From Nannobrachium achirus (lineage: Eukaryota > Chordata > Actinopteri > Myctophiformes > Myctophidae): a DNA stretch of 64,000 nt. The notes beneath the pieces are model-generated. The model did not search any database and had not been told where the DNA came from. It saw only the letters and a list, made by a program, of their open reading frames with translations. The stretch spans positions 10,042,737 through 10,106,736 of the forward strand of contig OY997640.1 of NCBI GenBank assembly GCA_963921795.1, written 5' to 3'. Of this stretch, positions 35,646 through 47,500 are shown piece after piece. The position numbers and the translations under genes are program-made. Position 1 is the stretch's first letter; each line of letters opens with the position of its first letter.

Positions 35646-36064
35646 TAAGGTTAAAGAGGTTACCTGTTCTGAATAAAGCCTTCCAGGCATTAAATGTATA
35701 TATTAGAGTCAAGAAATTACACCCCAAAAAAATGTGAAATCACAGACTTCCTCAATGTCTTGCTTTCATGTATGTTCTTGACCTTGCTGCTGGCCTGAGG
35801 AGAGGCTTCAGCACCAGGGACGTGCTGGCCATTGGGAAAAGCGGGACAACTCCCGAACGGCCGGTTCATTCCTGGCCGTTCCAGGCCGGCCATCAGGAAA
35901 AACTTTAAAATTAAATGTCGGCCTTCGTTCCATTTTGGGGGCTGGGCGGCCAACAAAGTAAATCGTCACTGTCGGGCAGAAACCTCGTATCTCCAAGTTT
36001 CAAATTTGTAAATTCTTTCGCAAAGCAAAGCCCTGCTTCATCATACAAGGCCGTCGCACAAAAG

Positions 36065-36145
36065 TAGTGAAAACAGCAGATCTACAAGCACACAACGCCT
36101 CGCGGTGCGAGGCGTTGTGTGCTTGTAGATCGGCTGTTTTCACTA
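36065..36145. repeat. Short palindromic hairpin element
   Basis: Arms tagtgaaaacagcagatcta and tagatcggctgttttcacta with gcctcgc/gcgaggc at the tip. Almost uninterrupted pairing over about 38 bp. Confidence 0.9.
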
Positions 36146-36379
36146 GTTTAAATCATTTTTAAAATGATAAATACAAAACAAACGGTTTTGGACGTACAGG
36201 GTTTCCACCCAACAACGACGAAATGTAACTCATGTAATTGGCCCACTGGCTCGTCACTTGTCATGATCTGAAATGACAAATCTTTGAGTAGCAGCAGCGC
36301 TATAGAGAGAGATCTCTTTCTATAGCGCACAATGAGGGCCTCTACAACTCTTTTTCCCGGGCTGAATCAGGGGCCCAGC

Positions 36380-36440
36380 ATGTCCCTGCTCAGCACCATG
36401 GACTGCCTCCCTGCATGGGCAGTCCATGCCCAGGGAGGCA
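36380..36440. repeat. GC-rich palindrome
   Basis: catggactgcctccctgcatg and gcagtccatgcccagggagg form overlapping inverted repeats. The following 200 bp ends with an aataaagtaaccttgaacct tail typical of a non-LTR element 3' end (about 36650-36690). Confidence 0.5.
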
Positions 36441-36952
36441 TGATCGTATACAATATACATTTGACAATGCTCTTTTATTCTCTCTTTCCTCGTTTGCCTT
36501 TTGCTCTCTTTCTTTTCCCTAAATATTTCTGTCATTATTTCTTTTCTTTTTTTTTCTGTTATTATATTGTTTGCTGTTATAGGCTATAGCGCTGCATTGT
36601 CTGAAGGAAGCCAAACAAAAATAAGTTTTACTCTTATGTACCAATGTACCTGTAAAAAAGATATAACAATAAAGTAACCTTGAACCTTGAAATGTGGCAT
36701 GGTGAAAGTTTATTTTATATCAGGGATTTCAATAATTGGGTCAGTAGGCCTACAGTTCTTCCATCGCACATGAGCAACGGCCATTTAGGTGCATAGGTGA
36801 GTGAGTGCATGTTGTTGAAGCCATTTCATTGATTTAGTTTATTCTTATTTGTTTATTATTTATTTAGTTAATTGGTCTATTGGTTAATAATGTAATTTGT
36901 TTAAATGTTTGGAGTTGACAAAACATCACTTACACATGTCATGTAGAGATTG

Positions 36953-37738
36953 CGGTCCCATCCTAATTTACAGTACACTTTAAGACAGAATAAGACATAA
37001 TAAAGCCATAATAAGAAATAATGTGTTGGTAATTAGAACTATTATGTTTTATTAGACAGAAACAAAGACAGAATAGCAGAAAGAGCAAATACATTCTCTG
37101 GCACCGGCACCTGCCGACCGGCAGTTTGACCATCAGTCGTGCTGCATTGCCAGGTGATAGGACCGGCGGCCGCCGCACGGAACTGTAGGTAGGACCGGCA
37201 TCGCTGGTAACTGCCGCGGCAGCCACCACCGCACGGACCGGCAGTTTACCGCGACGGGACCTGTCGGTCCGTGCGGCAGCCTCTGGTCCTACTGCCGGGA
37301 CTGCCGGTCGATGCAGTGCGACTGCCGTTCGAACTGCCAGTCGTGCGGCGGTACCTGCCGCGGCAGTTCCGCGGCAGGTGCCGGTGCCAGAGAACGTATC
37401 CGCTCTTTCTGCTAAGGTAAGGTAAGGTAAACTTTATTGTCCACAAGGAAAATGTTGCTTGGGCTTTCACCCCTGCTGCAGCCACACATAAAACATCAAT
37501 GACAAAAGACATAATAGAAATACATACAACATTACACAGTGCACAAAATGGTGGTTTGGTCTAATCTCACAATCAATGCTGTTTCAGAGCATCGTTCAAC
37601 ATTTTAGTTGACGCTGTTGTTGTCTTTGTTTCTGTCTAATAAAACATATTAGTTCTAATTACCAACACATTATTTCTTATTATGGCTTTATTATGTCTTA
37701 TTCGGTCTTAAAGTGTACTGTAAATTAGGATGGGACCG
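36953..37738. mobile_element. Foldback element with GC-rich core
   Basis: The ends cggtcccatcctaatttaca (36953) and its complement (to 37738) continue as long arms (about 140 bp each side). The core at about 37100-37400 is strikingly GC-rich and built of degenerate CCGGCAGT/CTGCCG units. The right arm is split at about 37414-37620 by an insertion that starts aaggtaaggtaaggtaaact and continues ttattgtcc, a non-LTR 3' end type. The minus-strand ORF at 37246-37512 lies in this material and is not a gene. Confidence 0.8.
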
Positions 37739-38827
37739 AGATGGCTGGCTTTTCAGAGGACAGTTGAGGTCAGGAGGAGATCAAGTTCTACCAGTTCTAC
37801 GATACCAATCCAAAACTATTTTTCGGTATGGTAGCTTCAATAGTTGTGGTTTCTTTCCATTACAGTGATATCTTCAAGAGAAATCTTCTATCATGATGAC
37901 AAATTCCTTACATAGTTGTGATTGTAAGATATGTAGAACAATGAAAATAGAAAGGTCATGTACTGTACATTATGATGAGTACTGTATATGATGAGTGATT
38001 AGATAATGATAAAGGGCATGCCAGGATTTAAAGGAATGCAGCGTTAACTATTCTCATGCAATGGCTCCTAACTTTAATCAGAGGTAATCCAGTAATAATG
38101 AAATGGTTTCCGGAAGAGGGTGGGTACAAGGCTAAGTAAGGACTGGCATCTGAAATAATAAAACAGAGAGAGAGTGGAAGAGAAGGGGAGCTAGATACTG
38201 GTGGACATACTGTAGGTCAGGATACTGTAGAGCTGGATACTGCAGCTCAGTATGGGGGAAAACCAGGGGTGTAGTTGTTCCGATTTAAAATGGAGCAAAC
38301 ACGGAACTGATTGGCCGCTAGTTGCGCTGTTCTGGCACCAGAAGCAACATGTTCTCCATAGGATTCCATTCATTTCCCCCGAACTTTTACATTTGATTTT
38401 CTTACCTTAATAAACATTGTCATAAATGCTTTATGGTTCCTGTCGCTAGTCTAAAGCCTTGTTTTAATCACCATGATTTGCGTTTTGTGAATGGTCCAAT
38501 TTATGTTATAATTGATGTTATAGCAGGGTATGCTGTAGGAGGGGCTTGTGATCATGGGCTTGTGATGATGCTTCTTTGTGTGCTTTATTTTCGGCAAGCT
38601 CAAGACAATGTCCCATGTATCGCTGCGGTTGCACGTGACCGTTGGCAGCCAATAGCATTCCTTTGGTACCTTTAAAACAATGATGGCGGCACCCATACAA
38701 CGGCCAAAAAAGCTTTCACTTGACAATTAGTTTATTCCGCATTGATCGAGTGAGAAGTTTTGTAAAGCTTTTCGATCGACAACACCAAATTGTACACTCG
38801 TCTTCTCTGAACTCTCTAGGATGCGCT

Positions 38828-38940
38828 CTGTCAAGGTTCAAGGTTCAAGGTTGTACTTTATTGTTACATCTTGTGTACAGGTACATAAGAGTAAATCCTA
38901 TTTTGGTTTGGCTTCCTTCAGACAATGCAGCAGCATAGAT
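38828..38940. repeat. Non-LTR element tail-like repeat
   Basis: Repeated 'caaggtt' then gtactttattgtta, resembling the 3' end of a fish LINE on the minus strand. Confidence 0.4.
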
Positions 38941-38964
38941 AATATATAACAACTGCAGAATAAT

Positions 38965-39110
38965 AGGGTGGTAGTGATGCGCGGGTCAGCTTTTTTTCAT
39001 AACCCGCACGACCCACAGCCCGCACGAAACGTAACCCGCCCGCGCCCGCGCCGCAGAACAATATATAAATCAACGAATCAGCCCGCCCCGCAACCCGCAT
39101 TTAAAAAAAA
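38965..39110. repeat. 'gtgatgcgcgggtc' interspersed repeat
   Basis: gatgcgcgggtcagc followed by many cccgc units and ending aacccgcattt, a GC-rich dispersed repeat of the kind found widely in vertebrate genomes. No ORF. Confidence 0.5.
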
Positions 39111-39307
39111 AGATGGTATGTCATCTCCACAATAGCTCATCTTTATATATGGCTCTCTAAGTACCCAAAGTCGCTTTACAGAAAGGTCTACAGTAGCACA
39201 ATATTGTCATGGGCTAAATAAACAAACGTGTTGTTCAAATTGGGGTTTAGCCTAAAAGACATTCATTCAAAGACGTTCATTCTCTCTGGGGCATCGTCGG
39301 GGTAAGA

Positions 39308-39445
39308 ATGGCGTTTCAGGTTTTATGTCAATCATATTTATACAGCGCCTCGCACTTTAAACAGGCAGCAAAAGACGGACAATATTACAATATCGGACAA
39401 TCCTGTTGGTTATTGATTAATCACCAGATTGGAGAGATTCTCGAG
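39308..39445 (+). other. Possible first coding exon, unidentified
   Basis: An ATG in a good context (A at -3, G at +4) opens 46 codons (MAFQVLCQSYLYSASHFKQA..., ending GEILE) and stops exactly at a strong donor, gag/gtgagt, in phase 0. I do not recognise the peptide, and no matching downstream exon is evident before the foldback element at 39851. It may be the first exon of a gene whose remainder is lost or far away, or chance. Confidence 0.2.
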
Positions 39446-39850
39446 GTGAGTGTGGTTGGTTCATTCAGTCAAAAAATCCGTCTCACTTGCGAAAGTTGTG
39501 TTTCAAATCGTATCCGTTGACTGGCTGGTTATATAACTTAACCGACACAAAGTATTTATAAACGGACTTGTGTGGATGACAGAGACATATAAGTGAAATC
39601 CTGATCAGCGACACGCGCTGAATTGTTTGTGCATCTTCTCTGCTGTGCTCACGTTGTGTCAAATGTTGGCAAAATGTGGTTCGCGGCCCCAACAGGAGCG
39701 GAATTGGGACGGTCCTCGCACCAAGGAGCGCTCCTCTCTGGCGCATTTTAAAACTCGCTCGCTCGTCGTGCTCGTATTCAAACGTAGTATTCTTATTCTT
39801 ATAGGCCTACTCTTATTAAGAATAAAAGGCAAATAAGAACAGGTGATTAT

Positions 39851-41541
39851 TCGGTAGCACTTTACAATAATGACCTGTTATAAATCATTTATAAACATTT
39901 ATAAGCAGTTTGTAGATGAGTAATAAACATGAACAAACTATGAACAAATGTTTACCTAAACATGTATAACTGTTTTAAACATCATTTACATGTTATTAGT
40001 AAGGTATTAGTAAGTAGTAAACTAATCATGAATAAGCCATTTATAAACATTCATAAATGATTAATAAATCATTTGTAACTAAAAAATATGCATTATTTAT
40101 ATGCTATTTGTAGATAAGTAACTAATCATTTACAAGCTATCTTGTAAAACATTCCTAATATATCTATAAATCATTAGTAGATGTTATCAAGAGCCCTAAT
40201 GTAAAGTGTAGACTAGGTCGCAAGTTACTATGAAAACCTCCACCTGCTGTCTGCCAGTCTCTCCGTCAGTATGTCCGTCACGTCACGTCATGTCATGTCA
40301 TGTCACGTCACGTCACACTTTTGGCCCTACTTCTATCTCCGGCACCGTTGCCCCTATCCATGCCAAACTTTGCACACACACACTCCTTGGCTGTCTGTTA
40401 ATGTGGCCTCCTTGTTTGTTCATGGTTAACATGTGCTTTGTAAAACATTCCTTAAATATCTATAAATCATCAGTAGATATTATCAAGAGCCCTAATGTAA
40501 AGTGAAGACTATTCATTGGTTACGAATGTCTGTTAAATATGAACAAACATGGAGGCCACATTAACAGACAGTTGACTGCCAAACCACAACCTCCACCCCT
40601 CATTTCTCACATGGCCCTCTTCTAGCGCCACCATGAGGCCCTAAAATCACACAAAGCGGAACACAGTATGTCTAGAGTCATGTCATCAACATGAATCTGT
40701 CCCATTTAGCATCACCATCAGGCCGATTTCTTCAAACACATTTTTTGACACTGCTCCTACAGATTTGGGCCTAAAATCACACAAAGCTAAAGTCATGTCA
40801 TCAACATGGATCTGTCCCATTTCCCATATTCCCTCCTGATTGGCTACGACTGCCTTCTAAAGTTTGTGTATGCAATGTGACGGTCGAATAGTCTTCACTT
40901 TACATTAGGGCTCTTGATAACATCTACTGATGATTTATAGATATTTAAGGAATGTTTTACAAAGCATAATGTTAACCATGAACAGACAAACAAACTCTGA
41001 GGCCACATTAACAGACAGCCAAGGAGTGTGTGTGTGCAAAGTTTGGCATGGATAGGGGCAACAGTGCCGGAGATTAGAGTAGGACCAAAAGTGTGACGTG
41101 ACAGACAGACTGACGGAGGGACTGACAGACAGCCGGTGGAGGTTTTCATAGTAACTTGCGACCTAGTCTACACTTTACATTAGGGCTCTTGATAACATCT
41201 ATTAATGATTTATAGATATATTAGGAATGTTTTACAAGGTATATAGAAAGCGTGTAAATGATTAGTTACTTATCTACAAATAGTATTATAAACAATGCAT
41301 AATTTCTAGTTACAAATGATTTATTAATCATTTATGAATGTTTATAAATGGCTTATTCATGATTAGTTTACTTACTACTTAATAATACCTTACTAATAAC
41401 ATGTAAATGATGTTTAAAACAGTTATAAATGTTTAGGTAAACATTTGTTCATAGTTTGTTCATGTTTATTACTCATCTACAAACTGCTTATAAATGTTTA
41501 TAAATGATTTATAACAGGTCATTATTGTAAAGTGCTACCGA
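39851..41541. mobile_element. 1.7-kb foldback element with arms of about 680 bp
   Basis: The ends tcggtagcactttacaataa and its exact complement bound the element. Arms 39851-40540 and 40860-41541 are reverse complements with scattered differences and include AT-rich 'tttataaacatttat' units near the tips and an aagttactatgaaaacctcc segment further in. The centre (40540-40860) has tagcgccacc-type sequence. No transposase frame. This is a non-autonomous foldback DNA transposon. Confidence 0.85.
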
Positions 41542-41543
41542 GT

Positions 41544-41545
<2 letters not shown>

Positions 41546-41635
<90 letters not shown>
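41546..41635. repeat. (GT)n microsatellite
   Basis: About 90 nt of GT starting directly at the edge of the foldback element. Confidence 0.97.
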
Positions 41636-41636
<1 letters not shown>

Positions 41637-41834
41637 TAAACTGTGCAGCACTTCTCAATCCGTTCTTGTTTTTATAGTTAATAATATATTATAGGCCTAT
41701 CTACTGTACTCAGGCAGAAGTGTCGTTTGCCAAAAAAGAAGTGAATAAAGTGGGCGCGGGTGAACTGCTTGCCTTGCGCAGTCGCACACTAGCCTACAAA
41801 CTATATGATTTGGACTATATGATCTCATTCAACC

Positions 41835-42148
41835 TTAAAGGAGTAGTTCACCCCAAACCGTTTTCTATTGATTACTCGCCATGGAAACTTGAGTTCAATA
41901 ATATTTTTTTGTTTTAGTCGCACTTCTAAGACAATAATTTCATTACAACAAATGTACCCCCATTGATTCCGGATGGTTTACCCAAATGCATTCGGGTCCC
42001 CATCCGGAATCAATGGGGGTAAATATACTTTAATTACATTTTTGTCTTAGGAATGCAAAAATGACCAAAAGATATTACTGAACTCAAGTCTCCGTGGCAT
42101 GAGTAATCAATAGAAAAAAGTCATTTTGGCAGTGAACTACTCCTTTAA
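41835..42148. mobile_element. Foldback (MITE-like) element, 314 bp
   Basis: Ends ttaaaggagtagttcac and gtgaactactcctttaa. A second strong palindrome inside (acccccattgattccggatg and complement) lies at about 41957-42021. No ORF. Confidence 0.85.
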
Positions 42149-42165
42149 TGCAAACCTACAACCAA

Positions 42166-42234
42166 ACATGGCAGACATACAAGCTCACAAAACCGCAAGT
42201 TCCGACATGTGAGCTTGTAGCTCTGATATTTTCA
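42166..42234. repeat. Short palindromic hairpin element
   Basis: tacaagctcaca and tgtgagcttgta flank a short loop. A degenerate member of the dispersed hairpin family. Confidence 0.7.
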
Positions 42235-42290
42235 ATGCGTGAAATCATTGTATGACAAATAAACTGATATAGTTCTGCACGTGTTCTGCA

Positions 42291-42396
42291 CACAGAGCGA
42301 GAGCGGGAGGGAGAGAGAGAGTTAGAGAGACGAGAGAGAGACTGAGAGTGTGTGGTGTGCCTGTGTGCGTGTGCGTGTGTGTGTGTGTGTGTGCGT

Positions 42397-42429
<33 letters not shown>

Positions 42430-42480
42430 CGTGCGTGTGTACGTGCATGGAAGCGTGGGTGTGAGCGTGTGCATGTGTGT
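42291..42480. repeat. GA-rich then GT/GC simple repeat
   Basis: GAGAGA-rich tract at about 42297-42345, followed by (GT)n with GTGC interruptions at 42349-42480. Confidence 0.9.
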
Positions 42481-42699
42481 TACAGATTCCTTTCCTGAGC
42501 TGAGTATTTTATAAAGGTCTCAATCAGGCTTGGAAGTTTGTCATTTTAGGGGCAAGGTTTAAAGATGGGGACTCAGGGAAGTTAAGAATGATGAATCTCA
42601 ACAAAAGACACTGGTGTCTACATGACAAGAAAGAGACACTGGTGTCTACATAATGACAAAAAAGAGACAGAGGAGAAACTGTGGCCTAAGGCATGCCAT

Positions 42700-43155
42700 T
42701 TTTAAGGGCACAAGGCCAAACTGAGGGGCAACGACGGCCCATGACCTTCATGGCCTCCTTGAAATTCCTGTCCTCCTGTCCTCCACAGGCTTCCACTGAC
42801 TCCAGTGCATTCTACCGAACTTCCGACTGCAGTCCCCTACGGATACCGCCCAATTTATCACTAGGGGGCGATCGTGCCTTTGCCGTGGCTGCCCCTTTAG
42901 GCTTTGGAACGACCTTCCCCTGCATGTCAGGTCTGCCCAGTCCATCAAGGTTATTAAGTCCCTCCTCAAGACTCACTTTTTTAATTTGGCTTTTAATCAC
43001 AGCTGAGCTTAAGTTTTAACTTGTTCACCTTTGTTCACCTCTGTTTACCTAGTACTTTGTATTTGGTTGTATTGTTGTATTGTTTTCTCGTTGCATTTTT
43101 TTTCTCTTGTTGTAAAGCACTTTGGTTTTTAAATAAAGTTTGATTTGATTTGAAG
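42700..43155 (+). pseudogene. 3' end of a LINE (L2/CR1-like), degraded
   Basis: The translated piece around RAFAVAAP, then (in a shifted frame) LPCMSG-like sequence and 'SIKVIKSLLKTHFFNLAFN'-type sequence, matches the conserved C-terminus of fish L2/CR1-type LINE proteins. The 3' end follows: tgtaaagcactttggttttt, then aaataaagtttgatttgatt. Frames are broken. Family level is from memory. Confidence 0.55.
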
Positions 43156-43454
43156 ATTGTGGCAAACAAGGAAAAGCAGTGACACTTGGTAAAAACTATA
43201 TTTTATTGAGAACAACGGACTAATACATTGTGCAAGGCTTCACTAACAGTTGGCAGAAGCACTCGGTGTCCTATATTTTGCATGTGTGCATGTGTAAAGC
43301 CACTAGGACAGTTTAGCCGACCGTCCAGCCAGACTGTCTGACAGCTCGCTAAGTAAACGCCATAAATGCGGTCCCGCTACAAGGGTCTTAATCTAAGGCT
43401 AGGGTGGGACCGGTTTGCATATTAGGCAGACAGACTGGGGTGGTATGCTGCTGC

Positions 43455-43455
<1 letters not shown>

Positions 43456-43530
<75 letters not shown>
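43456..43530. repeat. (GT)n/(GC)n microsatellite
   Basis: GT run ending in a short GCGC tract. Confidence 0.97.
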
Positions 43531-43531
<1 letters not shown>

Positions 43532-43721
43532 CGCACGTGTGTGCGTGTGTGAGTACGCATGTGAGATTCCTTAAAACCAAATTATTTTTGTTTTGTTTCA
43601 AAGGAAGTTCTGGTGTATTTACACTGTTCAGTGTTTAGTAGAATTTTCACTGTCATTTTTAGACGAATAACACCAGTGTTGCTTTCACACGGTTGACTTC
43701 GGGTGTCTGTTGTCTTTTCAG

Positions 43722-43890
43722 GAGCCTCCAAGTGTCCAAATGGATGGGATGAATTGTTTGGCAGCTGCTTCAAATTCGACGGGCCAAGATGCGTTCTGCG
43801 TTGTCTCAGGGTGCAAACCTAGCATTCGTGCACAGCAAACTGGAGCACTCAGTTCTTCAGTATCTGGTGCAAACACTGTGACCAGCACAG
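43722..43890 (+). pseudogene. Broken C-type lectin domain exon
   Basis: After the acceptor tgtcttttcag (ending 43721) one frame reads ASKCPNGWDELFGSCFKF, the typical opening of a C-type lectin-like domain. A shift of frame then gives SQGANLAFVHSKLEHSVLQY and LVQTL, the next part of the fold (the WxxAxxxC..GANLASVHS..EH region). A frameshift near 43775-43790 and a stop (TGA, about 43879) disrupt it. A donor-like ag/gtacat follows at 43891. No further lectin exons are seen nearby. It is a single stranded exon of a dead gene; the carbohydrate-binding half is absent. Confidence 0.6.
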
Positions 43891-44152
43891 GTACATTAAC
43901 CTTCGACCTTTAACATACTTTATTTTCTTTATATTTCTTTATATTTTTCTATCCACCTGTTTCCGCAAGAATTTACTGTAGCATTATCTGTGGGACATAT
44001 ACAAGCTCACGTCACGTCGCAGATGCAACTTTTGTGAGCTTGTTGAGGATGTTGGAAAGTTGTGTATATATTTGGGGATGAATAATTTTGACTTGTGCTA
44101 ACTTATATTTGGGACAAATGTAAAGGAGTAAAAGTAAAGTTTTTCAAAACCC

Positions 44153-44215
44153 TAACCCTAACCTCAGTAAAACTATGCCTAAACCTAACCCTAACCTCAG
44201 TAAAACTAACGCTGG
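44153..44215. repeat. CCCTAA-like interstitial tract
   Basis: aaccctaaccctaacctcag is repeated twice with an intervening variant. Telomere-like but short and impure. Confidence 0.7.
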
Positions 44216-44510
44216 TGAGTAGCTAACCTGCCGACGCTGGTGAGTAGCTGACCAAGCCCCGACTGTCATGTTCCCCGGGTTTACATGGGTTCGGGCAGAG
44301 CAACTTATTTAGCCCCCTACAACTACACCAACATTCAGATTTGACAAACAAAGTGCTTAATAAAGTCTCACACCTGTCTAAATACGGTAAGGCATTCTAT
44401 AATTACCCGTATCCTCCGTGTTCTTTAATACTGTAAGAAGCCTTTTTATCCGATCGCTGTCTGTTTATCTCAATGGGGTTGGTGCGCATGGGGAACGCCA
44501 TGAAATACAT

Positions 44511-47500
44511 CTTCTTCTTGCGTATGTCTTTAGATCCTCAGCTCAGTTGTAGCAAGCCATTCCAGTGTCTCGTTGTCCAGGTTCTTTAGGCCTAGGTCGC
44601 CATTCGGTGGCCGGTGTTTGGGGCAACTGATCAGGATGTGGTCAACAGTCTGTAAGGGGTCTCCACAGTCACAGTGAGCGCTGTCCACAAGGCCCCACCT
44701 CTGCATTGACGCTCCGAAGCGTCCCACACCTGTCCTAAGGCGGTTGAGGGTTGTCCACTGCCCGCGGGGGAGGTGTTCGCCAGGTACATCGGTCGGATCA
44801 TCAATGTAGCGGTGGAGTCTGGATGGTGCTGCTGCTCTCCATTGCTCCTTCCATTTTGCCTTGACCCAGGAAGCTCTGCTGGTGTCAGCTGGTGTATTGC
44901 TGAGCAGTTCCTGGGCATGTGTGGCAAAAGGGCGCCGGGATTTGAGGCGCTTACGCTGCGGTCTCTCTGTGACCGTCTGGTGGAGGAGGTGGAATTCACT
45001 CTTCTTTGCCTTCTGGGCAAGAGCCAGCATGGCTCCCTCCCTTCTGACCTCAGCTGGGGCGATTCCAGCTAAGACAGGTAGTTGAGGGGTTGGGGTGGCT
45101 CGGAGACATCCAGAGACCGTGCGTAGGGCTTCATTAAGAGCAGTGTCAAGTTTTTTGACGTGTGGACTGCGGCACCAGACTGGGGCACAGTACTCCGCAG
45201 CAGTGAAGACCAGAGCCTCGGTGGAGATGCGCAAAGTCCTTGTCGTGGCTCCCCATGTGGTACCGGCTAACCGGCGTATGAGGGCAGAACGGGCAGTGGT
45301 CTTTGCTTTGGCACTGTCCAGGTGTAGCTTGAAAGACAGTGTTCTGTCAAACTTTACACCGAGGTACGTAGGGGAGGCTTGGGACTGTAGCCGGGTGCCA
45401 TCAACCATGATGTTGATTTGGCGTGACGCTTCCCTGTTGTTGAGGTGGAACATTGTTGCTACAGTCTTGTCGACACTGAGCTTGAGGCGCCAGTTCTTCA
45501 GGTACGAGGACAGGATGGTCATATCCTCCGAGAGGCCCTCCTCCACTGCGTGCCACGATGGTTTGTTGAGTAGGATGGCCAGGTCATCAGCATAACCGTA
45601 CTTCCTAGATGTTGTTGGGGGTAGGTCATGGATGTAGATGTTAAACAGTGTGGGTGCCAGCACAGAGCCCTGTGCGACGCCGTTGTTGAGCTTCCTCACC
45701 CTGCTGCTTTGCCCGTTGTTGGTCAGTAGCCGGAAGCTGCGGTTACTCAGCGTTTCCATTATAAAGCTCACCATGTGCTTATCTGGGATGGTCTCCAGTA
45801 GCTTCAGGTGTAACCCGCGTAGCCAGACTGTGTCGTAGGCAGCTGTGAGGTCGAGAAAGACGACACCAGCCTTCTCCCCTGCTTGGAAGCTGTCCTCGAT
45901 GTCTTGGCACAAGAGGGTTACCTGGTCTGTTGTAGACCTGCCACTTCGAAAGCCAGCTTGCTCTTTGGGTAGCTGGGGGTCGATCACTGGAGTGATGCGA
46001 GACAGGATAAGGCGTTCCAGGAGTTTAAATGGGATGCAGAGCAGAGATATAGGCCTATATCCCTTGGGGTCGTCGCTTGGCTTGTTAGGCTTGGGCAGGG
46101 CGATCACCTTGGCACGACGCCAGATCTTTGGCAGCTTTAGGTGGCGAAGACATACGGAGAGGAAAGAGCGAAGCCAGTCGGTTGCATTCTTCCCTTGGTG
46201 TTTTATGAACTCCGCATGGATGCCATCTATGCCTGGAGATTTGCCAGACTTCAGGCATTTGATGGCCTGCTCCATTTCATGTGCCAGGAAGTCCATGGAT
46301 AGATCAGAGTTGCATCCTGGAGCCCTGAGCAGCTCATGGACTCTTGCAGTTGTTGATCTGGTGAAGGCCTTATCGGCATTGGGAAACCGGCCATTGCTCA
46401 GCAGTAGCGACGCGATGGAGTTTGCTGTGATGGGGCACTGTGCTGGGGTTGTTGACCTTCCTGTCAGCTTGTTTAGGGTCTGCCACGCCCTGCGGCTTGA
46501 GTGTGTGAAATCTATTGACTCCACCATCTCTGTCCATCTTTGCCTGCGTTTAACATTCAGCCTGCCGAAGAGCTCGTCCGCTGCTGTATCCCTTTCCTCT
46601 GTGTTTTGAGCTTCTGCATGGGCACGAAGTAGATCTTCACATTCGTCATCCCAGCAGGGGACATAGGCTTTGCGAATGCCACGGGGAATGTTCTTCTTAG
46701 CAGCAGTCATAAGCACCTTGCAGTAGGACTCGTATGCTGTGTTCAGGTTGTTGGAGCACGGGGGTGGTAGTCCAGCAGCTGCCCTGTTCACGTGCTGAGT
46801 AAAACGCTCCCAGTTTGCTTTCCGGAAGTTCCATCTCTTGGCATCCCTTCCTTGCACATGCTGGATCACAGATGGAATGGTGATAAGGGATGGTCGATGG
46901 TGTGACCGGGGGAACATGTCCAGGATGCGTCTCACTGGCAGTGATTGGCTGTTGGGCCATTTAGCAAAAGCCAGGTCTGGGTTAGTGTAACTATTCCAGC
47001 GGGCAGAGTGGAAGGTGCAGGGCTCCTTTGGGTCATAGAGGAGTGTCGCATCAACCGTTGAGGCCCAGTCTACCAAGGAGTCCCCATCAGCGTTGGACTT
47101 GCTGTACCCCCATTCGGTATGATGGCTATTGAAGTCGCCAGCGTACACGGCAGGGGTTGGGACATCTGGGAGTGATGATGGGACCAATCTACTGGGAGGA
47201 GGTTTGTAGATGTTGACGATGTTAATGTCTTGTACTTTGGTTGAGATCCATTCCACCTCTGCGCCCTCTGGAGAGTGTCCTGCAGCTGACCAGGCCACAT
47301 CATTGTGGACAAATGTGGCGATGCCGTGGTGTTTATGTGAGGTATACCCTGCCAGGGTATATCCAGGGACCCTTAGGGTGTTCCTGTTTTCAGCATGGGT
47401 CTCCTGCAGGGTGATCACAGTTACATCATTCCTGCTGGCTAATTGCTCAAGGATGGTGTTCTTGGCCGTGGTAAGCCCCTCGACATTGAGCTGGAGGATT

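Noticed and set aside
37246-37512. 88-aa Gly/Arg/Ser-rich ORF
   Set aside because: Lies in the GC-rich core of a foldback element and in an inserted LINE end. Low-complexity, no domain.
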